Shown here: positions 34,591 to 46,736 of the stretch, one piece after another | How positions within the stretch are numbered: the stretch's first letter is position 1 | Layout of the letters: every line of letters begins with the position of its first letter | NCBI GenBank assembly: GCA_949316235.1 | Contig: OX438754.1 | Location: forward strand, 5,565,501 to 5,629,500 | Reading direction: 5' to 3' | DNA: 64,000 bases | DNA from: Oegoconia quadripuncta | Taxonomy: Eukaryota; Arthropoda; Insecta; Lepidoptera; Autostichidae | The notes under the pieces: model-generated | Told to the model about the DNA's origin: nothing | The model's database searches: none | Seen by the model: the letters and a program-made list of their open reading frames with translations, nothing else | Position numbers and translations under genes: made by a program

Positions 34591-34890
34591 CCTCTGTACC
34601 TTGTTGCTGTGAAAAATTTACTAATTGTAATGTTTAAGCCCTCCCATTACTAATAAACCTATCCTCCCGCCCTTCACCTCGGGGAGAAGGGGGGTGACTG
34701 AAAAACAGCGTTGACCGTGACATCTGTCCCGGTACAGCAAAGCTGATGTCACTCCCTTTTGCCTTGACTATTCAAAATTCTTACTATGTCAATAGCATTA
34801 AGTTAAATAGGAACTAAGGCAATAAATAATTTTTATTATTATTATTAAAAAAAAACGTAGACCAAACATGATCAATGCGTCTTTTGTATA

Positions 34891-35120
34891 TTAAATCCTA
34901 AAATAAACGCCGTCACGTATTTCATAATGAGGCCTCCTATGACAATGTACAGTATTCAAGTCTATTATTTCCCTTGTCTTCGAAGTGGTGATGGTTGCTT
35001 TACATTTTGCACGATTCGTGCACACCCAACTGTCTGTTGTCTCCAGATGATCATAGCAATAAAATGTATATCCATCCATTATAAGCACTTCCTTCCCACA
35101 TTTTTTTGGAACCACCAGTA
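34891..35120 (-). CDS. mod(mdg4): E17: FLYWCH alternative 3' exon, mod(mdg4)-like
   Basis: Acceptor ttatttccag|TA, then 75 residues: VLVVPKKCGKEVLIMDGYTFYCY, DSWVCTNRAKCKATITTSKT, H-C-H-R-R-P, ending DGVYFRI-stop. Sister of E16 through KCKAxITTxKT and HCH. Ligands intact. The junction WVRN motif is replaced by VVPK. Confidence 0.9.
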
Positions 35121-35170
35121 CTGGAAATAAATTCAAATTAAAAAGGACAAGGAAACAAAAGAAAATAATG

Positions 35171-35506
35171 TTTTTTTTTATGCACGACGTGTTCGTAGGT
35201 ACTTGACCTCAATCACACCTGATGTTAAGTGAAGATGAGGTCGAAGGTGGAAGCGTACTGTCCCGGAAACCCCAACACATTTGGGGGACTGGCTATCTTA
35301 TCTCTGACAACCGGAATACAACAATGCTATTAACATTGCTGCTTGGCGGCAGATTTAGATAAGATGGTGGTAGCTAGCCAGGCGGACATTTGAAATGCCC
35401 TACCACCAACCAAACCGAGTACTTAAACATGTACCCCGCTGGGGATAGAACCCGCGACCTCCGAATCGTAAACCCAATGTTGTTTACATTGAGCCACGGA
35501 GGCGGT
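35171..35506 (-). mobile_element. SINE (family I), full length, reversed
   Basis: T-rich start, body, B box (reverse of ggttctatccc) and head 'gagccacggaggcggt'. Closely matches the copies at 41032 and 55403. Confidence 0.9.
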
Positions 35507-36160
35507 TATATAGACCTACGGATACTACAAGACCCCTTATTTGCATAATTGAACCGTCAAAAATAGCAAAACAGCCAACTTCAGTAACCTTTCGTTCTAC
35601 AGTGTATCATCAGCAGCCGTAAGACGTAACCATTTTTGCATTCGATTGCTAAATTTGGTAACACATAAGTGCCCTAGAAGTAAGCATGAGGGGATAAACG
35701 TCTAAGGGATAGACGTATCACGATCGTGACGTTGCGATCGATCACAAGCGCGCTAAACGGCAAATTATATTAGCAATCGAATCCAACAATTTTGACGTAT
35801 CATGACGATCTTTAAACAGTACGTGAATTGCATATGACCCTATATACAAATTGAACAGAAAAGAGGTAACAAGATGTATTTAACTTCATTGGATGTGTAA
35901 AAACCACGAATCATTCAAACTTAAAGCATTTATTTCAACGTAAGATACATGATATTATTTGTTGAATGTCAATTTAAATTTACTGGAAATAAAAAAGTTT
36001 ATTGCATTTATCTGACAGTCTGTATGTCCAAGCTACTACCGCTTCGGAAAGGGAAAATTATCTGTGGGAAAAGAAGCGGCGCAAGAAACCCACAGGATCA
36101 TTGTTGTCTTTTTTTTTTAATAAAGTATATAACTAATACAATTTTATAATTTTGGGGAGC
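35507..36160. other. spacer, no recognised gene
   Basis: Unassigned sequence. 36045-36110 resembles a LINE 3' end ('aagcggcgcaagaaacccac'). No motif-bearing frame is seen. Confidence 0.4.
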
Positions 36161-36365
36161 TGGTCGAAGTACACCAATTTCATTCATCAAACATATCTCG
36201 GGCTTGCCCTACTCCACGCCACTGATTATTTCGGTTCAATAAAATATTGTTTATTGTCAATATCCTACCTGCGCTTGCTGGGGCGTGGTCTTCAGCAGTT
36301 CTTCGAGCAATGTGCCCGGTCCACAGCCACTTCGAATTACGATCTACCCTTGCAATTTAATTATA
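36161..36365 (-). pseudogene. RTE-type LINE fragment
   Basis: On the minus strand N-S-K-W-L-W-T-G-H-I-A-R-R-T-A-E-D (about 36290-36345) is the C-terminal motif of an RTE reverse transcriptase. The surroundings are too decayed to read. Confidence 0.55.
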
Positions 36366-36442
36366 CCCTCCAATAAAATGTAGTGACGTCGACACGGCAA
36401 AAGTAAAAGCCTAAAAATGTATTAAGGTACTTATTGCTTTAT

Positions 36443-36672
36443 TTAAAATTTTATATACATTCCGTTTCGTATCATATAATTCTGTCGAGAGTGAATGTGT
36501 TCTGTATTCGCCCGTAATATTTCATCATTGTTGGTTATGGTAAGACGTGCCTTGCATTTCGGATGTTTGCTACACTTCCATTGTTGTGTCTTCTTGTTCC
36601 GGTTGTCGCAGCAGAATGTATATCCCTGGTGCAAGAGTAATTCTTTGCCGGCAATATTGCGCACCCAGCGTA
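36443..36672 (-). CDS. mod(mdg4): E18: FLYWCH alternative 3' exon, QQW subfamily
   Basis: Acceptor tatacacag|TA, then 75 residues: VRWVRNIAGKELLLHQGYTFCCD, QQWKCSKHPKCKARLTITNND, H-I-H-S-R-Q, ending NGMYIKF-stop. First (leftmost) member of the subfamily with QGYTFCC, QQWKCS and LTITND. Ligands intact. An AATAAA at 36438-36443 on the minus strand shares one base with the stop codon (TAAATAAA), so the 3' UTR can be extremely short. Confidence 0.92.
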
Positions 36673-38624
36673 CTGTGTATAAATAACAATAAACATATTT
36701 AAAAACCAAAATTTTATCCCAGATGGGGTGGTCAGAGATATCCCAAACGAGTGTTTCGGTGTTCGAAACATTAAAAGTTTCATGATTCGAAATATACAGA
36801 TTTCTCATTCCTCCCACTCTAACTCCTATAAGCTAGGATCAACAGTGGTACTCGATACGGTGCCTACCGAAGGTTGGCGGTACCCTACATGACTATTAAT
36901 ACCTTGGACCCCAGTATATTTAAAGAAAGTAATGGGGTATGTAACTAGGAAAATAAGATTACCACCTCCCCCTCGACAAATGGGAGTGTAGCTACTGAAT
37001 TGCAAAACGGCCGTAAAGCTAACCCTATCAGGAAAGAGGTCGAGACTTTCGAAATATGGAGAAATAAACACGTGATAGGGGTCGACTCCATCGCAGTTGA
37101 CACATAAGTCACTTTGTATACCTACATATAAAAACTACAAAAGCGTAACCGTTTCTTGATTGTTCTTCTCAGAGAAACTTGCTTTCTGAACAAGCAGTAG
37201 CTTAAAAAATGTAAAAACTGTCTATTTTAAGTATACCGTATCTACCTAAATAAAGACTTTTTTGACTATTAACATAGAAAACTATTTCCATAAATTCTTG
37301 AAAAAGATCCTCTATTGTTACTTTCACACTAAAACGTTTACATAATGGTTATTACCTGATGATAAAAAAATAATTTTTATCACTATCACATTTTTTTACG
37401 AGTGTCGTATGGTATACCGGATTACAATACCCCGAAAAACGTTTGACCGAAGAACGTTTGATCGACAGCCCGAGTACATTGCGGAGTTTGTTCATCGTAA
37501 ATTTTTTTTATTATAACCAACTCCGCAATGTAGCTCCTTTTTTTACATGACATGTTTCATCATCATATCAGCCACCGGTCGTCCATAAAATCTTACTTTT
37601 AACTATGATTATCACATAGGTATTATTCTGAGCTAACCGTGTATGCAAAATTTCGTATCTGTGCTATTAACCGTAGATCAAACCTGGCTGCAGCATCAGG
37701 TCAGTACGATAAACTAACCGTGTTGAACATTTAGTATACGTGTTAGTAACCGTCAAGGAGTTCTGGAACTGGAAATGGTTCTAATTTTACGGACAACTTC
37801 CATACGAACATTTCAAGTTAAATAATGGCTTGTAAATAAATAAAAAAAAGGAATCATCTCTGAGACATTGATTCAACACAGATCAAAGCAAGATTTATTT
37901 TTGAAATAAAATCAATCAAGTATATACAATACAATATTTTTTTACCGACTTCAATCATTTCATAAGGGCAGGTTGTGGACGACAACGGGCAGCAATGTCA
38001 ACCATGCATTTGTTTCATTTAAACCATTTTAAACCATTAGAAAAAAAAAAAACCACAACAACAGACAAGAAATCAAAACAGAGGTGACTAAAGCCCGTAT
38101 CCCACAAACCGCTCTCGAGACTGAGATGTCCACAAGCTGACGCTTGAGAATCTGTTGCATATTAAAACAGTAACAAAAAAAAAAAGAAAAAAAAGAAAAC
38201 TATAATATCGAGACCGAGACGCGATCCCAATCTCAAGATCGATCCATCAACACGGCTCCATAACTAACTAGGTACTACAATTTGTGCGTGTGTGGAGGAC
38301 AGTCTCAGTAAACACTAAGTAACTCAGAAATCGCTCAGCACTGGTTTTCAGCCTGCCCTCAACATATTTTACAATTACAATCTTTGTATTGCGGGCTTGT
38401 TACGCAAGTTAGCAAAAGCAACGGGATTGTAGATGTTAACACTGTTTTTTACAAGAAGTACATAGACAATTTTCAGCACGCAACGTAATCAAATACATAG
38501 TCGACGCCGCGTCCACGTCACCGCCCGTTGTCCTCCAATACTCTTAAAGAATTCCAGCTTCTTTCATTCATAATAAATACGTCGTCATAAATAAGTATTT
38601 ATAGCAAAACTAATATAGCTTTAT
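36673..38624. other. repeat-rich spacer
   Basis: 36714-36760, just upstream of the E18 acceptor, carries 'agatggggtggtcagagata'. 37150-37265 is the 3' UTR of the LINE at 54425 ('gaacaagcagtagcttaaaa', 'taaagactttttt'). 36826-37100 and 38030-38350 are unassigned. No gene seen. Confidence 0.5.
37150..37265 (+). mobile_element. LINE 3'-UTR fragment
   Basis: Matches 55225-55360 closely ('cttgattgttcttctcagag' versus its counterpart; 'tctattttaagtataccgta'). Confidence 0.8.
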
Positions 38625-38860
38625 TTAGATTTTAATATACACTCCGTTCCTAATCACATACCTTTGCCGAGGGTGAGTATGCTCTGTTTTCCCTCGAAGT
38701 AAATCACCATCGTTGGTAATAATAAGACTTGCCTTACATTTAATTTTAGGAACTCTGGTACATTTCCATTGCTGCGTCGCCTTATTGCGATGATGACAAC
38801 AGAACGTATATCCTTGGTACAGGAGCACTTCTTTGCCAACCCTATTCCGCACCCAGGTCA
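38625..38860 (-). CDS. mod(mdg4): E19: FLYWCH alternative 3' exon, QQW subfamily
   Basis: Acceptor cgttttacag|TG, then 77 residues: VTWVRNRVGKEVLLYQGYTFCCH, QQWKCTRVPKIKCKASLIIT, H-T-H-P-R-Q, ending NGVYIKI-stop. The cysteine loop is two residues longer than usual (seven between ligands). Ligands intact. AATAAA at 38620-38625 overlaps the stop codon by one base, as in E18. Confidence 0.92.
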
Positions 38861-39219
38861 CTGTAAAACGTAGGTAGATAGGATAATATCAACACTATGT
38901 AGAACTAATATATTTCACTGTTAATATACTATATTATTAATATATAATGCAGTGGAAGAAACATATTGCTGTTTTCCAATGTTTTAATTATTAAAATACG
39001 TTCATAAAAGTAATCTTATATAGTAACAATATAAGGCATGCCTGATGTTATTTTTAAGTGGTAATGAAAGATGGTACCGAAAATCAAAACTGTTTATTTA
39101 ATGTATTAAACTTGGATTATCATTATGTTAAGCTTGTTTATACAGTTTATACAAATAATACAGTATTCGGATAAGATGCTGTGTTTAAGGCTTGCAAATG
39201 CAGTTTACTGTGTTCTTAT
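38861..39219. other. short spacer, nothing seen
   Basis: AT-rich sequence between E19 and E20, no repeat or frame recognised. Confidence 0.4.
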
Positions 39220-39485
39220 TTAAAAAACATTATACAACATGTAACGTAAACTATGATCATATACTCCATTTCGAATAAAATACTTTTGCCGCGGCTGAAA
39301 ATGTTCTCCTTTAATTACCTGTACTAATTTTCCATCATTTGTGACAATAAGACTTGCCTTGCATTTAGTTGTAGGTGCCATAGAGCATTTCCATTGTTGT
39401 GTCGACTTATTGCGGTTGTTGAAGCAGAACCTATGTCCTTCGAAGATGAGTACATTTTTGCCAATATCATTGCGCGCCCAGATCA
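39220..39485 (-). CDS. mod(mdg4): E20: aberrant FLYWCH exon, second His lost
   Basis: Acceptor agttttgcag|TG, then 87 residues: VIWARNDIGKNVLIFEGHRFCFN, QQWKCSMAPTTKCKASLIVTND. The His-x-His pair reads H-F-Q, so the last zinc ligand is replaced by Gln; GYTF is GHRF; and the frame runs past the usual tail into DHSLRYMLYNVF. The longest exon in the set. It may be a relaxed, failing finger or a modified one. The frame also runs backwards through the acceptor into a LINE fragment, which is not part of the exon. Confidence 0.75.
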
Positions 39486-39529
39486 CTGCAAAACTGTATG
39501 TACGTAAGTATGCAGTAACCCGCGATTTC

Positions 39530-40150
39530 CCCTGAACTTTATCAGTCGTCTGGCCACCGGGTACGGATGCTTCGATGTCCGACCACGACTCCGCCCAACA
39601 CATGCTGGAGGACTGCCCGGCGTAGCAGTCCGATCGTAGAGTGGTCGACCGGATCGGACGAGACCAGTCCCCGCCAACATTAGTCGCGGCTTTGCTGGCG
39701 AGTGAGGAGGGTTGGAGGGCAGTGGCCTCCTTGTGCGAGGCAGTCATGCTCCAGAAGGAGGCCGCAGAGCGGGATCGGGAGAAGGCGATCCCGCTCGCAG
39801 AAGGCGACGTCAGGGAGGCGGTAACGCTCGCTAGCCACCTGCACGTCATCGCCCGAGGGTCGCGATGTAGTCCTCGGACGCAACCCGGGAGAGGATGACA
39901 CACCCCGGAGCGACCGGGGGATTGTCGTCGCATCGGACCCTATCGCGCCTCTTACCGCTCGCTGATCGCGATGTGAGGCACGACAGCGCCCTCCGCGGAG
40001 GCCTCCCCTTGTGAGAAGGGGCAGAGCGAGGGAGGACCTGGAGCCGCTTATGCGTTCCCAGGTCCTCTCTACCGCCGACGAAGGTCGCCGCGGGATTTTA
40101 GTGGGTTTTAGTGGTGGTAGCGTCCCACATAACCGTCTCGCCGTCCTCCC
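39530..40150 (+). pseudogene. R1-type LINE, C-terminus and GC-rich 3' end
   Basis: The frame carries D-S-A-Q-H-M-L-E-D-C-P-A, a stop, then D-R-I-G-R-D-Q-S-P-P, S-E-E-G-W-R-A-V and E-A-V-M-L-Q-K-E-A-A-E-R-D-R-E, the C-terminal region of R1-clade ORF2 after the CCHC knuckle. The GC-rich 3' part (39870-40140) recurs reversed at 57930-58165. It stands out from its AT-rich neighbours and sits about 45 bp upstream of the E20 acceptor. Confidence 0.8.
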
Positions 40151-40300
40151 AGCCCCACTGGCCACAGTTATTCGAGCTATGTGCCCTGCTCACAGCCACT
40201 TCAACTTGTTATTCCGCTGGGCTATGTCAGTGATCTTCGCTTGCACGGATTTTTTCATTCCTAATTCGATTACGTATTGAAACGCCTAGGTCGCCTTATT
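40151..40300 (-). pseudogene. RTE-type LINE C-terminal fragment
   Basis: On the minus strand A-K-I-T-D-I-A-Q-R-N-N-K-L-K-W-L, a stop, then A-G-H-I-A-R: the RTE reverse-transcriptase end, 5'-truncated and interrupted by a stop. Confidence 0.75.
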
Positions 40301-40584
40301 AAAGCCTCAACATAAGAGACCACGTTTCAGAGTCATAAGTTATTACTGCTAACTCGCTGTTTTACTATACGGTGAGAAAAAAACTACAACTAAGTAAGCA
40401 GATAATACACTTTATTCACAGCTGAAGGAAATGCATCAGTGCATCGAACAGTAAGCAAAAAATATAAATCACTTAATCCGAGATCGATAAATTAATTTTC
40501 TTTCAACTATGAATATAACAGAGAGACTTACAATACCTATAAATAATGTTACCATCTAATAAACATAATCCAGCAATGTTGAAT

Positions 40585-40860
40585 TTTTCGATCTACACAC
40601 AAAGATTTAAAATGCTGAGATGGATTGGACATGTGGAGACCATGAATGAAAGAAGACTAGTAATTAGTAGAGGAAGACCACGGTGAACGTACCATGATCA
40701 CATCGGGGACGCCTTAAAGAAATACCAAGTCAAGCGTACCCTAAACCAACGAGCATGAATGAACAACATTATAAGAGTGAATGAAGCAAAAGAGGTGTGT
40801 CAGGATCGTAGCCAGTAGAAGTCTGTGGTCTCTGCCTACCACTATGTGAAACAGTTATGA
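40585..40860 (+). pseudogene. LINE RT C-terminal fragment
   Basis: K-M-L-R-W-I-G-H-V-E-T-M-N-E-R-R and R-G-R-P-R with stops after it, running to a 'cctaccactatgtgaaacag' end. Degenerate. Confidence 0.65.
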
Positions 40861-40899
40861 CTTTATGTATGTATATTGTACTCGTACCTGATCTTTCTT

Positions 40900-41025
40900 T
40901 CTACAACCTTGGGATCTTCAAGAGCAGGGTGAATAGGCACCTACTGAGATCGCGTACTTCATCTTCGGCCACATCGTCACTTCCCATCAGGTGAGATTGT
41001 GGTCAATCGCGTATCCAGTTATTAT
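40900..41025 (+). mobile_element. LINE 3'-end fragment
   Basis: 'ctacaaccttgggatcttca' and 'catcaggtgagattgtggtc' match 17970-18080. A SINE follows directly. Confidence 0.75.
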
Positions 41026-41031
41026 TTTTTA

Positions 41032-41358
41032 TTTTTTTATGCACAACGGGTTAGCACTTGACCTCAATCATACCTGATGTTAAGTGAAGATGAGGCCGAA
41101 GGTGGTAGCGTACTGACCCGGAAACTTAATCTTATTTAGGGGACTGGCTATCTTATCTCTGACAACCGCAACACAATAATGCTTAACATTGCTGTTTGGC
41201 GGTAGATTTAGATAAGATGGTAATAGCTAGCCAGGCGGACATTTAATATGCCCTACCACCAACCAAACCGAGTACTAAATATGTACCCCGCTGGGGATCG
41301 AACCCGCGACCTCCGAATCATAAACCCAATGTTGTTTACATTGAACTATGGAGGCGGT
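41032..41358 (-). mobile_element. SINE (family I), full length, reversed
   Basis: Complete body, B box (reverse of 'ggttcgatcccc') and head 'gaactatggaggcggt', with a few substitutions relative to 35171. Confidence 0.9.
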
Positions 41359-41844
41359 TGAAAATTAATCATAAAAAAAACCTATAATTTTCCTCGGGTA
41401 ATAGATGAAAATCAGTGTTTTGTTTGGTCTTTAAACAGTCTCATACACTGACCTGTGACCCATTTGTCTTACTACATATATGCTTTAGGTGTAGCTAAAC
41501 ATATTCTTACCTAAGTGGCACAGTCGCGGAATGAAAAAGTTCGTCAGTTTTCAAATACGTTAATTACCTTTCTAAAGTATTACAAATTACTACCTTTGAC
41601 ATGCCATGCAATACGAAACATGTCAAATGGTGACATGAGCTCGGAAAAGGTCGGTAAATAAATAAATATGTCATAATGCGGCACAAACATCATGTTAGCC
41701 GTGTGACGAATGATAACCCTTAATGTTATCGAATGTCCAATCAATTTGTCTACAAGCAAAAGTCGACTTTAAGATGACGAACCTTTTCATTTAGCAAATA
41801 CATAGACAGAAGTAACAAATAAATTACTTATCTATCTAACCCAA
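41359..41844. other. spacer, nothing recognised
   Basis: AT-rich, no repeat or coding signal that can be supported. Confidence 0.4.
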
Positions 41845-42074
41845 TTACATTTTAACATAAATTCCTTGTTGTATCACGTAATTTTGCCGAGGGTGAGAGT
41901 GTTTTGCATTCACTCTTAATAATTCGCCTTCATCAGATATGGTAATACTGGCCTTGCATCTATTATTTTTGCTGCATACCCACTGCTGTGACCGTTTATT
42001 GCGGTGGTTACAGCAGAACGAGTAACCTTCGAACAGGAGTATTATTTTGCCAGCAGTGTTCCGCGCCCAAGTCA
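41845..42074 (-). CDS. mod(mdg4): E21: FLYWCH alternative 3' exon, QQW subfamily
   Basis: Acceptor ttttccag|TG, then 75 residues: VTWARNTAGKIILLFEGYSFCCN, QQWVCSKNNRCKASITISDEG, H-S-H-P-R-Q, ending QGIYVKM-stop. Ligands intact. Shares the WARN junction and FEG with E20, making E20/E21 a likely pair. The next exon upstream (E22) is 10 kb away because of a large insertion. Confidence 0.92.
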
Positions 42075-42293
42075 CTGGAAAAAAAGTTTTTTTTTTTAAA
42101 TTTATTCGGGGCAAAATTATACATTAGATAATTAACAACCAAAACTGAAATGGTTTATGGAATGAAATAATAATCAAAAATGATTTATTCAGTAGCTTGT
42201 ATTTTGTCACAATGTATGATACCTCGCTCTTCTAAGACTAATTTCCGTAAATAAATCAAACATACAATAAAATAAGTATAGTAATTAAAATCG

Positions 42294-42557
<264 letters not shown>

Positions 42558-43019
42558 TGTCTGCGTTCGACTTACATAGTTTAAACAACAATATACGCAG
42601 GTTGATTTTTAACAACCGAAGAAAAATTACGAGATTGTGTGTTTTTGTGAGTGTGTCTGTTTTTTTTTGTGCGGATATATCTCAGTAATTCGTGGTCCAA
42701 TTTCAGTGCGATTTTTTTATATTAAAGACTAAACGAGGGCGCAGGTTCATAGCTATGTTTGATGAAAATCTGTTAAGTCGTTGCAAAGATATATATAGCT
42801 TTTAACACAATTATTTAACGAATTCGGAAGAAGGCACTGTTTATCGGGTATTTTTCCAAATTTAAATTTTTAATATTGAAGTCAATCTACATTATAGGTA
42901 TACATATAATCTTTTGGCGCAGACTTCGAAGGATATTTTTTAATACACTAGAAATAAAAATAATTACTTTTCTAAATAATTATGTACTGTCCCTATACCA
43001 AAACGTTGCCTGGATGAGA

Positions 43020-43130
43020 GCTTTTAGTGATAAGGCCGCCAAATTGAACGTTCTACTCTTACCACTTTCTGTAACTGTATTTTCTTTTCTGTTGTGCAAT
43101 AAAGTGTATTTGTATTGTATTGTAAAAAAA
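43020..43130 (+). mobile_element. LINE 3'-end fragment
   Basis: 'ctttctgtaactgtattttc', then AATAAAGTG and a short TTGTATTGTA tail. Reverse-complement match at 4180-4280. Confidence 0.65.
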
Positions 43131-43205
43131 TATTATTATATTCGTACAATTCATATAAAATAAAAATATAAATAATTACATGAATAGAAAAATTAAACCA
43201 CCTAA

Positions 43206-43525
43206 TTTTTTTTTATGCACAACGGGTTGGTACTTGACCTCAATCACACCTGATGTTAAGTGAACATGAGGTCGAAGTTGGAAGCGTACTGACCCGGAAG
43301 CCCCAACACATTTGGGGGACTGGCTATCTTATCTCTCACAACCGGAACACAACAATGTTATGAAACATTGCTGCTTGGCGGCAGATTTAGATAATAAGAT
43401 AGATAAAAAGATAGATAATAAGATGGTGGTAGCTAGCCAGGCGGACATTTAAAATACTTAAATATGTACCCCGCTGGGGATCGAACCCGCGACCTCCTAA
43501 TCGTAAACCCAATGTTGTTTACACT
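43206..43525 (-). mobile_element. SINE (family I), reversed, head missing
   Basis: Body and B box present. A local duplication of 'agataataagatag' at 43388-43423 and a deletion after 'ggacattt' are private to this copy. The final head block is lost. Confidence 0.85.
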
Positions 43526-46500
43526 TAATAATAATTAATATCATCCTGCTATACAAAGCAACTGTGTTAAAAGTTAAATAACTCTGAAATGGCTGAACCT
43601 ATTTTCAAACAAATATACTTCAGCTGTTTTATAAAATTACTTGAGTGATGCTAGAATTCACTCAGTGGAATCCAGCTAAATAGCTGCACGTAACGAATGA
43701 TAAGATAACGAATGACAGAAGAAAGAGGAAGATGGGTGACCCCTAATAAATTGGACCAGGGTGAGAAGATGATGCTACACTGAGAAAAATGAGTTCCATA
43801 CTTCCGAAAACTTTAACGGGAATCATGGCTTTGTTTCGTGATAACTATGAAAGTATCGGAAGCATGACAGCGTACAGTTCTGACTGATGACTATCATCAT
43901 TTATAATGACAAGTTTACGGGAACCAATCGATATTTTATCGTGATTGTTTATCACGTTTAAGTTTTGTTTCTTCCCATTAAAATGTGAAGAAAGCTTTAA
44001 ATTTCGTTATGAAAATCACGAGCAATTTCTGTTATAATTAAACACGATAGTTTATGAGTGCCGTCACGACAAAAACCCGTTCCAACTATATATATTTTTA
44101 CCGGGAATTGGTCAGAACGCCATTATAGTTTGTAGTGCCGCATCACGATAGAAGTTCGTTCCATTCCCATTTTTTCGTCAGGAAGAATATAATTTTTGTT
44201 CGGAACGCCACAACAGTCTGCAGTTCCGTCACGAAAGTTTGTAGTTCCGACACGGCGAAAACACAGGAAGTTACTAAAAATAACAGTTAATCAGTGTTGC
44301 CACAAAAATAGTATTTCTCAATGGTAGATTTATATTTTGATGAATCTTATATGGCTGCCTCTTGCGTTATACTCGTGAAAGGTTGTGTGAACTGGCCTGC
44401 TCTTGTCACCGGTACTTTGCTCGTTTTTGAATTATTTACTCATTCAACTTCTTCTGTGTAGCCATAACATCTTTTGAAGTGACAGAAGATTCAAATGACA
44501 TGTATAAATTTTAATGTGTTGTAAATTTTTACATACAATAAACAAGAAATAAATCCTTGGTGATCCCTCGGCTCCTGCCTTACGTACCTACGCTCCCGTT
44601 TCCACCATTAGGTACCATCCTCTTCCCGTTCCCAATGCCCCTGCGTATCCAAGACACTTTATCCCACATCCAACACCAAATTCTTTTTCAACTCCTACAC
44701 TGTGCGTGCAGCATAGTTAAGGAATAAACTACATACATCTTTTCAACAAAGCACTTCCATTGCAGTATAACATATAAAAGAATCTAAAAGTAGGTACCTA
44801 TACTATCTGTCGCAGTAAGATAATAAAAATTTGCACACTTTATGAACACATAAAAATTTATGTATTTAATATATATTATGTATTAAGTATTATTAATGGA
44901 ATATGTATTGATATATTTACATATATTATATGTTATATATAATATATTTGTGCAGTAAGTAGGATTCATCTTATGTAGCGTAGTATGAATACATATTCAT
45001 CTTCTAAACATTTAAGTAGGTAAGTATAGGTAATGTTCCTGTAGTTTAAAATAATTTATGCCTTACTTCCCGGAATTCGATGGTGTAAAATGTGTAAAAT
45101 AAAAAGTGTAAAATAAGACAGTATGTGTTTTTTTTTTCAAAATCAACGGGTTCGATTCCTGACGACGAATATTGATATTTCAAAAATTCAATGATGCAGT
45201 TTTAATTTTCATCAAAATCGGTCCCAAGACTCCTTTGAGTACTTTTCGCTATTCCTCAAAGTTTCGGATTTGGTCATCCACATCCACTTGAAAAATTCAC
45301 CTGTACCTACGTTGCATTTAATAATGAGTTGAAAAATTATTTATTCATTTCTCTATTCTGTCCGACTCTTTTTTTTTATAGGTAGAGTATTTGATTGATT
45401 GATTGATTGATTTTATTCTCCACTTCATTTAAATTTTCCAACTGCCGGTAAGGTTGGTTGCAATAGATCTAGACATAAATACACCTATAAACTAAATATA
45501 TTAACTTCGTTATTTGTATTTTTGTGTATGTATACAAATTATGATGTCTGACTGAAATTCGCCATAAATGGTTTTTTGTATGTATATATTAGTAGAAATC
45601 TATCGAAATACTATTTATTAAAATAGGAGCTACTAACCTACTACAATACATACGCGAATACATTATCACTTTTACTCTAGTAAGGTAAATAAAATTATGG
45701 TAGGAAATAAGTTGTGGTATGCTTGCAACACTTCCAATCATTTTGAATGATCTGTTTATTTTGTGGTGTCGGCCGGTTTGGTTATTTTCTACGCCTATTA
45801 TTTCAAGGATAAAGTTTTGGTTTTGGTCACAGTGTAGCCTTCGGGGTGGGTATAAACCCGCCCCGAAGGTATACACCTATATAGGATTATAGTGTGTTGG
45901 ATGTGTTAATTATGACCTGAAAACACCTTTGATTCATTGACGAAAGAATGGACCAGTAAACATTATACCTATTGGTAAAATGGGTTCTCCTGGATTACGT
46001 GAGAATTTTTGCAGGTAAGGAACAAAATCTTTGTCGTCGGGAACGGTTTAGAGTATATGTATGTTTTGTTTGAGCGTTTTTTATTATGCCAATCACTTTG
46101 CGATTTGCCTATATAGTTTTCGTGTGTGGGTATGGTTGAGAGTGTGGGTAGGTACCTATAACTAAACTAACACAAGCGTTATGTTGGTTTTTTGGGGTCT
46201 AAATGTACAACCAGATAATGCACAACCTGATAATCCGTGTACATCACAGTTTAAAACTTTTAAAAATGGAACCATTATGTTTAGCGATTTTTTTTAAGTT
46301 CAAGCAAAAAAAATACCTAATATCGATTATAAAGAATTGATTCGGATTTGGTCCGACCTATAAAACTACTAATACTATTGTGGTATGATTGCATCGAACA
46401 TTGTGTTCAATTGGGACTCTGTAACTAATAGCGACCTATATTAATAGAAGGTTGTGGCCTTGCCAGTTAAAAACTCTAAAGACCGTAAGGTCTTTAGGAT

Positions 46501-46595
46501 TCCATAAGGAATGACATGTTTTCATATATGAAATTATGTAATGTATTATGAAAAAGATTTAAACACTCTTATCAAGCAATTTTTAATGTTTATAG

Positions 46596-46736
46596 ATTTC
46601 ACTTCAAGACATATCGGAAGTTAATTCTAGTCTTGTAACAAATATACTCCATGATCTTCAAGTGCCAAGAGATTTAAACATGAAGTTGAGTAAAGAGAAG
46701 CAGGCAGAATTACCAGTTGAAAGAGCTGAAAATTCA
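46596..46736 (+). CDS. candidate internal exon inside the 7 kb element
   Basis: A 141-nt open segment between a good acceptor (tttatag|att) and donor (tca|GTGAGT), phase 0 at both ends: 47 codons with the charged stretch M-K-L-S-K-E-K-Q-A-E-L-P-V-E-R-A-E. No domain recognised. It would belong to a transposon-encoded gene running rightwards. The alternative is a chance open stretch. Confidence 0.4.

Noticed and set aside
39486..39933. Minus-strand extension of the E20 frame upstream of its acceptor (237 codons in all)
   Set aside because: The extension is antisense to an R1-type LINE fragment, and a proper acceptor sits at the exon start shared by all family members.
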